From Eupeodes corollae (taxonomy: Eukaryota > Arthropoda > Insecta > Diptera > Syrphidae): DNA of 64,000 nucleotides. Position numbers and translations under genes: made by a program. The notes beneath the pieces are model-generated. The model was not told the DNA's origin and searched no databases. It worked only from the letters and a program-made list of their open reading frames with translations. Within the stretch, counting starts at the first letter, position 1. Each line of letters begins with the position of its first letter. Positions 46,191 to 57,435 of this stretch are shown in pieces. The stretch lies in contig NC_079149.1 in assembly GCF_945859685.1 (NCBI RefSeq), positions 42,125,136-42,189,135 of the forward strand, written 5' to 3'.

Positions 46191-47846
46191 AAAGAGGCTA
46201 GGATGCGAACCACACTTATAACTTCCCATCCCGTCTGTCGATTTTTCTTGCTTAAAATGTTTATAGTCTTACGTGTTTTGGTAAAAAAAAGTTGTCAGTT
46301 GAATTTTTCTTAAAAATTTTAAAATTACCAACAATATTTTTCATATAAAGAAATAGTTTACTTCGAAAACCTTGTTTTGTTTAACAGATTTTTAGTCGAG
46401 AACAAATTTTTACCAATTTCCTAAATTTTTACAAATTGGATGAATGAAATTAATATCAAGAACCGAACATTAATTTTTACCAAATTTGCGTACTATTTCT
46501 TGTAGATTTTATTTTTTATGAAAAAACGGACTATTGGAGTTTTATAAAAAAAAAATTCTGAATATCGAAAACAATATTTTCTGAAAAAAAAGTTTGAAGA
46601 CAATATTTTTAATTTTTAAAACCTATTTGAGCCGAAAGTAAATTTTTACCAAGTTTTAGTATTTTTTTGTTAGGTTTTTACTTTTTGTAAAAAAACTGTC
46701 AATTTTATTTTTCTCAAAATTTTACTGAATGATGAAAAAATATTTTTCAAAAGATAAAAGTAATTTAAAGCCAATATTTCAAAGTTTTGGAAAGATATTT
46801 GAGTCGAAAATCAATTTTTAGCAACTTTTATTAATTTTTTTGTTTGTTTTTATTTTTTTGTAAAAAAAACTGTCAATTCCATTTTTCTCAAAATTTTACT
46901 GAATGCTGAAAACAATATTTTTTAAAAGATAAAAGAAGTTTCAGGCCAATATCTCAAGGTTTTGAAAAGATGTTAGAGTCGAAAATCAGTTTTTCCGAAC
47001 TTTTGTTAAATTTTCCTTTAAGTTTTTATTTTTTGTAAAAAAAACTTCAATTTAATTTTTCTTAAAATTTTTCGGAATGTTGGAATTAATATTTCTTAGA
47101 ATTTAAAATTAGTTGAAAGCCATAATCTTAAATTTTTAGAAAGATATTTGAGTCGAAAATTAATTTTTAACACCTTTTGTTTAATTTTATTTTAAGTTTT
47201 CGAAAGAAAGAAGTCGAAATTCAGTTTTTACCAACTTTGAGTAATGTAAAAAAAACTGTCAATTATATTTTTTTTCAAAATTTTATCAGATGTCAAAAAC
47301 ATTATTCTTCGTTGCGCAAAATTGTTTTGGAGATGAAATCATATTTTAGTAGTAAAATTTTTGAGGTGACAAACTTTTTTTTTCAGTTTTTTTGATGTAG
47401 GTATAAAAAAACCGTTTATTGGATTTTTTTCCAAAAATATATTTGTTTGGTATAACGTTACAATCTATAATACAAACTTTAATTCAAGTCTCTAGCGTCA
47501 TTGGTTCATGAGACGTTAACCAACATTTTCACCTTTTTTTAAACTTCTATGGTAAAAAAACCACCTACACAATTTTCTTTAGATCCCTTTCTGCATCTTT
47601 CTGCTTTATTATCTGTATAAAAAATGTATTTGAAGTCCCTTCTGGTTCTTGAGCTATTGACGACGAAAAAAACGTCGCGAACGTACGGGCGTACAAACGT
47701 ACGTACACACGCACGCACAGACATCTTTCTAACAATGTTTTATTTCGACTCTAGGGACCTTGAGACGTCGAGAAATGTCAACATTTTTAATTTGACAAAT
47801 CTGACCCATTAGGTACAATAACTTCCTATGGGAAGTTAAAAAAGGG
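46191..47846 (+). repeat. Helentron-like (HINE-type) element, complete copy with tandem repeats (copy 1)
   Basis: The 5' end is GAGGCTAGGATGCGAACCAC with the subterminal word TAACTTCCCAT at 46219-46229. The 3' end is AATAACTTCCTATGGGAAGT followed by TAAAAAA, which forms a 7-bp hairpin (AACTTCC/GGAAGTT, 47820-47837). It carries ATGGGAAGTTA (47828-47838), the inverted copy of the 5' word. Between the ends, units of about 175 bp repeat: ACTGTCAATT starts at 46696, 46869, 47044 (variant) and 47255. Subterminal inverted repeats, internal tandem repeats and a 3' hairpin match Helentron-associated elements of flies. No coding is present. Confidence 0.65.
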
Positions 47847-49546
47847 ACATAATATACGAAATTGACAAACTTTAGTGAAAATCCTAAATATTATTAAAAA
47901 ATTCATATTTCGGGCAATTTAAACCTATTATAAAAACCAGAGTTGAAAACTAAACAAAAATAAAAGAACGGGTAAAAAACTTTAAATCGAAAAATAAATA
48001 AAACGCTTTTCAACAAAAAATTGGCTATGAAATCAATTTTGTTATTTTCCAATAAATATTTTCCTGACTCACTGTTTACCAACTCTATTTCGTTAAATTG
48101 TATTGTAACGAATTTTCTCGAGTTTCACAAATGTTGGTACAACGTATCTATTCCATTTCTCATTACAATATTTTCCATTAAATTATTCCCGGCAGGTAAC
48201 CAAAGAACTCTCCAAAACTCCCACTGTCATTTTCCCACTGATACCTGTTATAGAGCTCCCATCTACAGATATACCTGCTTACATTCCGTCGCGTCGCTCT
48301 TAGTAATGTATCTTTGTATCTCTTACTAAAACTGGAAAAATACAACAACAAAAACAAAACATTCAGTCATCATCTCTCCGTTGCTCGTCGTGGGTAGTTT
48401 CATTTGTACATATTTATTTCTGTAGCTACTTTAACGTTGAACTTCAACTATGGGTACGATGACTACAAGATTCGAGAGTAGTTTAGTTAGTCTCCACTTC
48501 TCATTCGAATAGAAGAGAAGTATCTTTCGGATACGGCGTTCAGTTGAAAGCAATAAATATAACTTCACAAAAAACCTAAACAACTTTTATATTTATTATC
48601 ATTTGGCTAAATCATACGCGTAAATTTAGTTTTTTGTTAATTCTTCTTCAGTTGCATAAAAATAGATGAAGTAGTAGTCTTAAGTGCTTTTTGTCAATAC
48701 CATAACAATATTATACTGGTTCTTTTGTGTTTATTCAACTCTTGAATATTATCTTCTTAACTATACTCGAGTATATTAGAAGCAGTAGGTTGTCCTTTTC
48801 TGCTTCTGCGAATTCGAATTCGGTAATTTCTTTACCACTTGTGATTTTGAATACGTGCCATGTTAAAGCGCAGGGTTGCCGCCACATTCACATATTCGAA
48901 CGCATAATATTATTCCCGACCTGCGCTCCATCACATTTGTGTAGATAGAAACGTATAACATTTTTATATACATAGACGGGGATAAAGTGTGAGCCCTCGA
49001 CTTAAAGCCAAACATCTATTGCAAGGAAAGTGACGTGAGATACGTACGATACGTGGACGACATAGACGCGAACATTTCGTTATCAGCAGCACAAAGCTCA
49101 ATTCTTCTACGAGTATATTATTGTCATCCGAAACCCCAGAAATAGCACAATAGTATCAGGGTATATTTTCCAACAATATTTCGCAAAATAATAATCAACC
49201 TACAACAAAAACAACATCCATTCGAAAACGAAATCAAGTTAAAGTAGCAGCTTTTTATCTGAAGCAGCCAATTTAAACTCGGACACAAAAATAACACTAA
49301 AAAAACGAATTCAACAACAAAAAATTATTATTACACTCGAATCGCGGGGAAGGTCATGATGTGATTAGTGAAAAAAAGTGTTAGAACGACGAATGAATTT
49401 AACGTACATAGTTGCGTGGGGCTTATGAAAATAATAAAAACGTATTTCCAGAAGCTATATCGCCATCTCGAAGTGTGCCAACAGTTGTTTATTTGATTGA
49501 AAAATCGATTAACAGTGAAGACATTCAAAAACAATCTGCTGCAACC
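47847..49546. promoter_or_regulatory. Phm upstream region and 5' UTR
   Basis: From about 48100 the base composition becomes more balanced than in the surrounding repeats, as expected near a promoter and leader. A Drosophila-type initiator word, TTCAGTTG, occurs at about 48539-48546, but no matching TATA or DPE was found, so the start site is a guess. The leader before the ATG at 49547 has A-rich, CAACAAAAACAAC-like sequence. In-frame sequence upstream of the ATG is open back to 49412 but has no ATG. Confidence 0.35.
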
Positions 49547-49741
49547 ATGGGATGGTTCCATATGTTACAACTTTTCGGTCTGATGACTGGTTCTGTCCTT
49601 GGAATGCAGTTTTCCCATAACAGCATCGACAGAGACGAAGATGACACCCCATCGTCGTATTCTTCTTCAAGGATTCGTGATCGCGAGGGATACATACACG
49701 GAAAGTTTCCATTTCTAATGCCAAATGTCAGACCCAATACG
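49547..49741 (+). CDS. Phm: Peptidylglycine alpha-hydroxylating monooxygenase, first coding exon
   Basis: The exon has a good initiation context (GCAACCATGG) and ends at ACG/GTATGT in phase 0 after 65 codons. The product begins with a signal-peptide-like stretch (MGWFHMLQLFGLMTGSVLG). It runs through an Asp/Ser/Arg-rich segment to GYIHGKFPFLMPNVRPNT, which matches the start of the PHM catalytic core in insects, just before the LYLCTP copper-domain strand. Known role: copper-dependent hydroxylation of Gly-extended neuropeptides in the secretory pathway, the first step of C-terminal amidation. No later exon was found before 64000, so intron 1 would exceed 14 kb. The identity rests on one short motif. 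Confidence 0.68.
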
Positions 49742-51645
49742 GTATGTAAATTTTAATTCTGATACTGGTTTTTTTCGGGGTTGTAATTTCGTTGACCCTT
49801 AGAATTTATAAATAAGAAGAAACAGCCATTATTTTAAGTGTTGCTGTTTGTTTTTATATACCTATTGACCTTTATTCTGCAAACGGAAACGGAACTGTGT
49901 TAAATATCAAGGATAAACTTGTACTTAATCATCGAGTGTTCGATTGCGATGCGGGATGATTGTGGTTTAAGCGTATGAAGCCTTTTCTCCTCGGGGAGGT
50001 TCTTCCAGAGAGCGAGTGAGTTTATTTTTTAGACACACAAAAAAGTCTTCCCACTATAAATGACAAAATAGGTGGGCGGACGCTCGGATTCAGTTAATGC
50101 AGTATAGAAGACATCTACCTATAGATATTGCCATGTGCCCACGGGAAAAAAGTAATTAAGTACAAGACAGAGTCATACAATTTTGCTTTTATTGGCGGTA
50201 GGGCTTTGAGGAGTGTTTAAATTTGTACATTGTCGTTTGATTTTCTTAAAGGTTACGGAACAATTATTGAAAGATGTTCACAGGAGAAAATATTTTAAAC
50301 TATTTTTTTTGTTTTTGTTTCTGTAAAGATTCTAGAGCGTGGGTAGTGACTTTTGCCCGTAGTACCCGTGTTATGATAGGGCATAGTAATGTCACGTCAG
50401 TGGTCTCTGGCCAACCCTAGACTGTACGAGCTAATTTGTTTGCTAATTTGTTTGCACGGTTTCTGACTTTTGGCAGAAAACGATATATCCTCCAAAAGTT
50501 ATTCTTCTCATGAAAATTCCCTGATATTGCTCGCTTTCAGAAATGTCTGAGAGCTGTAAGTCACTTAGGCCCTGTTTTTTCAACAGCAGTAGCGTCGCTG
50601 CCCATAATTTATATTTCTTTTAGAGACCGTGTTAAAATAAACTGCTAGCGTTCGGAAAAGATCCCAAATTGTATGCCAAATAAACAGACAATTAAATGAG
50701 CTTGGTATCAAATGAAGAGTGGCGTTTAGCATGTCAAAATAGGGTTTATTTTTAAGCTAAGAGCTCTAAGAAAAGCCTTAACGCGAAGATTATGCTCTGA
50801 TTAAAGTTTGATCAAAACCATATGTTCTTTATCGAACAATTTTTAACTATTGTTATTAAGTCAAAACAAATTTGTTCAAGTGTCATTCTTACGAATGGTA
50901 AGAATTTTTTAGAGCCATTAAAGAACCGGCAGTTGAAGAAATCTGTTGGCCCTTCAATCTACCAATGTCAACATTTTGTATTGTATAATAAAAATGTGTG
51001 GCTTGATTTTCATATGTACACATGTATATACATAGATGAATAAAAAGGAATTTAAACTCTTGGTTTTTTCCAAGTCAACAAAAAAACAATAACTTGTTTC
51101 TAAACAAATTATTTACTTTGACAGTTCATCAATTTTATGGTTTATTACAAATCGTAACTTTTTAACACTTTAACCATGAGTTTAGGAACGATGTGATGAC
51201 TTCATATTGTTACAAATCGTAACAATCTTACCGTTTAGAAAAAACAATATTTAACGATTGGTAACATTAGTTACAAAAAGAACAGATCTCTGGAGAACTG
51301 AACTGTGAAAGTCCTTAAAACGTGCCATAAGTACTTTTTAATACCACACGAAACAAACGTCAAGTCAGCCGCGCTCAGTTTTTTACTCCATTTGCTCGGT
51401 CATTTTATTCAGAAATTAAAGCATGCTCTAAGTTTTAAAATAAAAACGCTTAATGAGCGCAATATGCAATTTAATATTCATTTAAAGGTTATAGCATAAG
51501 CTTTGCACTAGAGTTTAAAAAATATATGTATGTCATCAATACTATCACATTTTGGCATTTGACAGGTAAACCAATAAAAATTGGATAATTCACGATTTAA
51601 AAGCACGTAGAAATCGGTTAAAATTCACTGGCTGTCGTTAAAAAC
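49742..51645. other. Phm intron 1, proximal part
   Basis: Non-coding. A moderately G+C-rich unassigned patch with TAGTACCCGTGTTATGATAG lies at about 50340-50480. A small cluster of GTTACAAATCGTAAC words occurs at 51145-51265. The open frames at 50822 and 51305 show no family resemblance. Confidence 0.4.
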
Positions 51646-52540
51646 TTACTTACTTACTTAGGGTGCTACAGTCATGTGTGATCTAGGGCCCAATAAACTT
51701 CTAGATCTAGCACGGTCCCTAACTAGATGTCTCCAGTTTTGCGCTCCAAGTTGGGTGAGGTCACTTTCCACTTATGTGGGCCACCTAATCCGCGGGCGGT
51801 CTTCCTCTACTGCGTTTTTCTCGAAACGACCCAAGGTGCTTTCTTCCGCTTTTGTCATAGTCCATGCTTCTGCACAGTATAGCAGGACGGGGATGATAAG
51901 GGTCTTATTTAGCGACACTTTATTCTTTCGAGAGAGGACTTCACCAATCAGTTGCTTTCTTAGCTCAAAGAAACAGCGGTTAGCAAGAGTTATTCTTGGC
52001 TTGATCTCAGCGCTGGTGTTGTTTTCTGAGTTTACAGCGGGCCTAGGTTGACATCACGCTGAGTTCTTCCGATTATGTCAATGTCATCAGCATATGCAAG
52101 TAATTGGACAGACTTTTGAAAGATAGTGCCTCTAGTGTTGACGTGTAAGCTATGCACTATTCTTTCAAGCACGACATAAAACCTTTTTTGACATCGAAAA
52201 GTTCTGCTAAGTTGTTTCAACCTTTATATAGCAGAGTGAATTTTCCATGTTTAGCAGGGATGCCAAAAGTAGACATGGCTCTATACAGCTCGTCCCTGTA
52301 GAAGCTGTCATATGCGGCCTCGAAATCGATGAAAAGATGGTGGGTGTCGATTTGGTGTTCTTTGGTTTTTTCCAGGATCTGCCGTAATGTGAATGTTTGA
52401 GCGACAGTGGACTTACCTGGTCTAAAACCACACTGATAAGGACCAGGTTGTTGAAGATGGGCTTTAGACGTTCACATATTACAACAGAGAAGATTTTGTA
52501 GGCAGTATTAAGTAGACTGATTTCTCGTTGAAAACTATAG
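51646..52540 (-). mobile_element. RTE-like LINE, 3' end with (AAGT)n tail
   Basis: This is the same family as 1-1075 and 4553-6660. On the minus strand it has an RT part near 52400-52270 with thumb-side words, LAYADDIDIIGRTQRDV at about 52100-52050, and then the C-terminal tail at 51800-51700 (LTQLGAQNWRHLVRDRARSR, then LLGPRSHMTVAP). It ends in CTAAGTAAGTAAGTAAG (about 51646-51662), a short tandem 3' tail. Parts between the RT and the tail are deleted and the frames are broken. It shows the true 3' end of the family, which the other two copies lack. Confidence 0.85.
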
Positions 52541-54970
52541 TAATTAAATTCACTTTTTTATACAGTAAAAAGGAATTTGATTTAGTCTGATGATTTTACA
52601 ACAGTAGTTTAAATTCATAAGGTCAAGTTTTACTGAGTCCTTTAAAATATTTTATACTATTTTACTTGCTCTAAGACTCTTGTATTGATTCATGCAAAAT
52701 AAATGTAAACCAAAATTAAAAACTTGCCACCAAATGATAGAGACTTTAGAATAATAAAAAAAAGTTGTTATTTAATTCTCCTCTACGTGCGTGGCAGAGA
52801 TGCCATTAGTCTGACCATCTGAAGATTCATATGTTATGTCTAAACTTTCCAACCCAATAAGTGCTTTTTTTGATAAGATTCTAAATTCTCTTCACAACTG
52901 GTTTCGAATTTTACAGAGACGCATAAGTAAAACAAATTTTCTAAAATTAAAAAAGTACGTATACGCCCAAGTGAACAATTTAAGCTATCAATTGAAAGAA
53001 ATATATAATCGCTTAATTGATGTACAAAATTACTAATTATTCAATAATTTTTAAGGGCACTCCTTCTCTAAACCTAAAATGATTAAACTTGGCTAACCCA
53101 TGTTTGAATTTTAACAAAAATGCGAGATAACTTTGTATACACATTTTATGAAATGAAAACTAATTAACTTCGAAAAAGAAGAGAACTAAGAACGTAGATT
53201 ACTTACTTAGTACATCCAGGATCGTGTATATAGAAATTGTAAAAAGTCACATTCTTACTGTAATCAATCCATTTACCTCTTAAACACTTAGAAACTTTAT
53301 AGCCTTAAATGTAAAAAGCAGGTTTCTACAATCGAGTCGTGCATTAATTTATCATAGTGTAAAAATTTCTGTAAAGAGTTCTTGAGTGTGAGCAAAAACC
53401 GAATAACCCTTTTTTGAACTCCTTTTTCCTCAAATTTATTTTTTCTTGGAAGAACCAAAATAATTTACTAATTTTTATTTTTCAATATGTTTCAGCATTA
53501 ATCACTTCTGTTGAAAACTTCAAACGACTTCACTTAATCCTCCATGTATTATGTTTCTGTTTAATTCGCTAAATTTAATAATGTACTTTAATAGTACCTG
53601 AGAGTTTGAATGAATGATATTCCGAAATTTGTATTTAACTCTCAGAATTATTGTAATCATTATTGATTTTAAGCGAAAATCATTTTGTATATGCTCTAAT
53701 GAAAAGACTTACTCTAACGCCTCCACCTGTATTTATGAATGTGTGTTTTTTTCTCAAATGCTTGGGGTTTCAAATTTCGACACATGATTCTTCCTTTTTT
53801 TTTTTTAAAAACATCAAAAGTATACATTACACGAAAGTATAGATCCATTTTAGAACACAATACAAGGCATTAAGTAAGGCTCTGATTGTGGGATGCTGAG
53901 AGCTGTGGGATGAATGAATCACATCGTTAGGTTATGTTTAAATACAATCTACGTAAACTGTTGTCAAAAGAAGGGGTTTCGAAGAATTTATAAGAATCTG
54001 TTTTGATATACCTCGCTGTAGGGAATACAACTCGTCCTTTTATATATGTATATCTATGTACATACTTACATTGTGTATCAAATTAAATTTGAATTGAATT
54101 ACGTCAAAGAGATTTTGAAAAACATCATTGATATACATACATACATACATTTGTATATGTATTTACATTAAGATATAATTTTATATGGGTGGGGGTTATT
54201 ATAATTGATAAAGGAACATTTTTTGTTCTTTATTCTATTTTTGTATATATGTATATGTTCCTTTAAGGCCACAACCAACTCGTACATATAACAAATTAAA
54301 TACCAAATAAAGAAGAAAAATTAAATTGTTGAAGTTTTAGATTTCTATCCCTTAAAGAAAATGTAAAAGTAATGATGAAACATTCCATATTAAATGCATT
54401 TAGTTTTAACTAAAACATATGTTTTTATAATAAAATGCAATGGAAACATTTACCTCCCCATCTGATATAATAATAATAATGTTATGTCTACACTTTTATA
54501 AATGTCATGTTACGAAACATCTCAGTGGTTGATATTTAAAACAACAATGTGCGTGGGATATGTACACAATATTTTCAAATACAATATTTCTTACCTTTTT
54601 TAATATTTTATTATGTCCTGAAAGCTAAAAGGGCAGACAGTAAATTACACGTTGAAAGCCCAAGAAAAATCATGTAAGATTTGAAAATTTGTGGCTGATC
54701 GTCTTCAATAATCATCTTTCATATCTCTAAGGTCTTAAATTGAGTGGGGAGCATTGGCGTAGACCTTATCTTAGTATATATAGTAGATCTTACACGAGAC
54801 TGCAAAAAAAATAAGTCTAGATGTAAAATATAGATGTCGAATTCTGATCACCACTTCGAGACATAATACAGCCACCAAACTTTTCTGGTAAAATAGTTTC
54901 GATTTCCTAGCTTTTTTGGCACGTAGCGTCATTTTGTTGGAAATTAATTCCAATTCTGGTCATAATTAAA
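52541..54970. other. Phm intron 1, AT-rich stretch with microsatellites
   Basis: No coding was recognised. TATGTA/CATA-type microsatellites occur around 54040-54070, 54125-54160 (ACATACATACATAC) and 54240-54260. The other open frames are short and featureless. Confidence 0.4.
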
Positions 54971-54972
54971 AT

Positions 54973-56145
54973 ACAGGGGACCTACTATGTAACTTGATTT
55001 TACTTTTGATTCTATTCGAAACTCATTTCCGATTCTACTTTTAAATCGTACTACGTATGAAAGAAGAATCGGATGCCGGTTATACCAACTTGTTTTCAAA
55101 AAAATTTGTACTTTCGAACGAGTATCGAGTTGTTTGACAGTTAAAAAAAACATCAAATTTTTGGACAAGAATAAATGTTACAAAAATGAACACCGCTGGA
55201 ATTTGCTTTAATTTGCAAGGAAATGAAGATCGGTACGAGCAAATAATAGAAGAAGAAAAGATAATTTCAAGGTTTGTACATATAAAGGGTGATTTTTTAG
55301 CTACTATATTTTTGGCAACACTTTTTTAAACAGCTGACGCACGTTTTGTGTTTTGTTTCACTATCAAACATCTTCAGTTTGGTCTATAATTTAACCATGA
55401 GTAGTCTTACAAACGAACAACGCTTGCAAATTATTGAATTTTATTACCACAATGTGTGCTCTGCTCTGTTAAGAAAGTTCATCTCGCGCTTCTTCCATTT
55501 CATGGTTAGTTTAATCGACCCATAGAAGCAGCTATTCGGGCTATTGTGACTAAATTTCGCACCAAATTTACATTGTTGGACATTAAACCACCAAGACGCT
55601 TACGTAGAGTGCGAACAACGTGTACAATTTTGCGGAAGGATTTAGGTGTGATGCCTTTCAAAATACAGCTGGTGGAAGAATTGAAGCCAAACGACCTACT
55701 GCAACGTAAAATTTTTGGTGAATAGGCTCTTGGAAAGTTGGCCGAAATCCACTTTTTTATCGAAAAATTGTGTTCAGCGATGAAGCTTATTTTTGGCTCA
55801 ATAGGAACGTAACTAAAAAGAATTGTCGATATTGGAGTGAATTGCAAGAGCTACCAATGCATCCAGGAAAAGTCACAGTTTAGTGCGATTTATGGGCGGG
55901 TAGCATTATTGGACGATACTTCTTTACAGATGATGCGAACCTCGAGATGATATCCAACTTTTTTTGCCCAAAATTACGAATTCCCGGTATAATTGGGGTG
56001 GTAGATGGACATGGAACCCATATTCTACATTTTACCTATACTTTGACAAAAAAAAACTTTGCTCGAAAACACATTTGATGCGCAGTGATTATTTTCGATT
56101 CTGACTTGTTTTGAATTCTACTTTCGAGTTACGTAGTTCCTCGTT
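54973..56145 (+). mobile_element. PIF/Harbinger-like relic
   Basis: The left end GGGGACCTACTATGTAACTT and the complement of the right end (CGAGGAACTACGTAACTCGA) resemble each other as inverted repeats. A plus-strand frame at 55187-55280 reads MNTAGICFNLQGNEDRYEQI then EEEKIISRF, fitting a Harbinger transposase N-terminus. At 55972-56030, PKLRIPGIIGVVDG then GTHI matches the catalytic FPGVIGAIDGTHI block. A mariner-type fragment replaces the middle. No target-site duplication was identified, so the boundaries are tentative. Confidence 0.55.
55285..55965 (+). mobile_element. Mariner-type transposon, 5' half only
   Basis: The left terminal repeat AAAGGGTGATTTTTTAGCTA then TTTTTGGCAACACT is followed by a transposase start at 55397: MSSLTNEQRLQIIEFYYHNV. 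Frameshifted blocks continue the family pattern (LRKDLGV.PFKIQLVEELKP, FYRKIVFSDEAYFWLN, MHPGKVTVCDLWAGSIIG), with the first catalytic Asp in FSDEA. The copy ends abruptly near 55965, before the remaining catalytic residues and the right end. It interrupts the Harbinger relic. Confidence 0.85.
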
Positions 56146-56239
56146 TATTTAAAAGTTCATAAGAATAGATTTGGCACTACTAGAATTATTCGATGCTCGT
56201 TGGTAGTAAAAGTAGTAAAATAGATACATTCATACATAC

Positions 56240-56348
56240 CCGTGGTACCAATTTTGCGAATTCGAGCAATTTCATTGTAGAATCGAGTTAGATAGTAGGG
56301 CCCGATGACTTGGTCAAATGAGCTTCCTGCTGTATATCCAAAGAGATC
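56240..56348 (-). other. Exon-like 109-bp open block, duplicated at 59.3 kb
   Basis: On the minus strand an acceptor TTTTTTAACAG is followed by an open frame reading DLFGYTAGSSFDQVIGPYYL then TRFYNEIARIRKIGTTG, ending at a GTATGT donor. I do not recognise the protein. A degenerate relative with the same upstream intron-like sequence (TTTGCAG...AGGTACTATTTTTAAGCAG) lies at about 59320-59420. It may be a real exon of an unseen minus-strand gene or part of a repeat. Thirty-seven open codons alone are weak evidence. Confidence 0.3.
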
Positions 56349-56469
56349 CTGTTAAAAAATAGTGCCTAAAATTTAAATTTGAAAGTATGTATACCTGCAA
56401 AATAAGTTCCCCTTCGCAAAAAACTTTTATTTATTTTGCTTCCGAAAATCATTAGAGAGCTTTTTTAAA

Positions 56470-57435
56470 TAAATTTTTAACTTCTCATAGGAAGTTATTG
56501 TAATGGGTCCGATTTTTCAAATTGAAAACGCTGACATTTCTGGAAGTTTCAAGGTCCCTAGAGTCGAAATAAAAGATTTTTAGAAAGATGTCTGTGCGTG
56601 CGTGTGTACGTACGTTCGCGACGTTTTTTTCGTTGTCCATAGCTCAAGAACCAGAAGAGATATAAATTTCAAATAAATTTTATTATACAGATAAAAAGGC
56701 AGAAAGATGCAGAAAGGGCTCTCAAGAAAATTGTGTGGCTGGTTTTTTTACCATAGCAGTTTGAAAAAAAGGTGAACATTTTGGTTAACCCTAAATATCT
56801 TACGGACCAAAAACGCTAGAGACTTGAATTAAATTTTATACAATATATTATAATGTGATATCAAAGAAGTATATTTTTTGAAAAAAATCAATTTAAAGGG
56901 TTTTTTATAAATCAAAAAAACTGAAAAAAAATTTGTCACCTATAAAATTTTACGACTAAAATATGATTTCATCTCCAAAACAATTTTGTGCAACGAAGAA
57001 TAATGTTTTTCACATCTGCTAAAATTTTGGGGAAAATCGAATTGACAGTTTTTAAAAAAAAAAAAAAAATCTAAAAAAAAACATTACTCAAAGTTGGTAA
57101 AAATTGAATATCGATTCAAAAATAAAACTCTAAAAAAAAACAATACTAAGACGTGGTAAAAATTTACTTTTGACTCAAATAGCTTTTCAAAAATTGAAAA
57201 TATTGGCTTCAAACTTATTTTATTTCAGAGAAAATATTGTATTCGATATTCAGTAATTTTTATATAAAAATTAAGCAGTCCCTTTTTTTCATAAAAAATA
57301 AAATCAAAAATAGTACGCAAATTTGGAAAAAATTAATACGAGTACATATAGACAAAATTTTAAGCAAAACAAATCGACAGACGGGATGAGAAGTTATCAG
57401 TGTAGGTCGCATCCCAGCTTCTTTTTTTATATAAT
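56470..57435 (-). repeat. Helentron-like element, reverse copy (copy 2)
   Basis: The left (3') end is TAACTTCTCATAGGAAGTTA (56478-56497) and the right (5') end is ATGAGAAGTTATCAGTGTAG then GTCGCATCCCAGC. The terminal word is TAACTTCTCAT at one end and its exact complement at the other (57385-57395). Inside are TGTGCGTGCGTGTGTACGTA (56590-56620), the CTCAAGAACCAGAAG block, and A/T-rich units as in copy 1, with fewer tandem units. Confidence 0.65.

Noticed and set aside
46191..47400. Regularly spaced repeats that could suggest a CRISPR array
   Set aside because: The whole unit (about 175 bp) repeats with drift, with no short conserved repeat plus unique spacers, and the genome is eukaryotic. 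These are transposon tandem repeats.
49412..49546. N-terminal extension of the Phm exon upstream of the ATG
   Set aside because: The frame is open but has no ATG, whereas 49547 has a strong initiation context followed by a signal-peptide-like stretch.
56280..56310. CCTACTATCTAACTCGATTC as the right terminal repeat of the Harbinger relic
   Set aside because: It resembles the left end at 54978, but the sequence at 56120-56145 is a similar or better match nearer the transposase remnant. The stretch also lies within the duplicated exon-like block, so its status is open.
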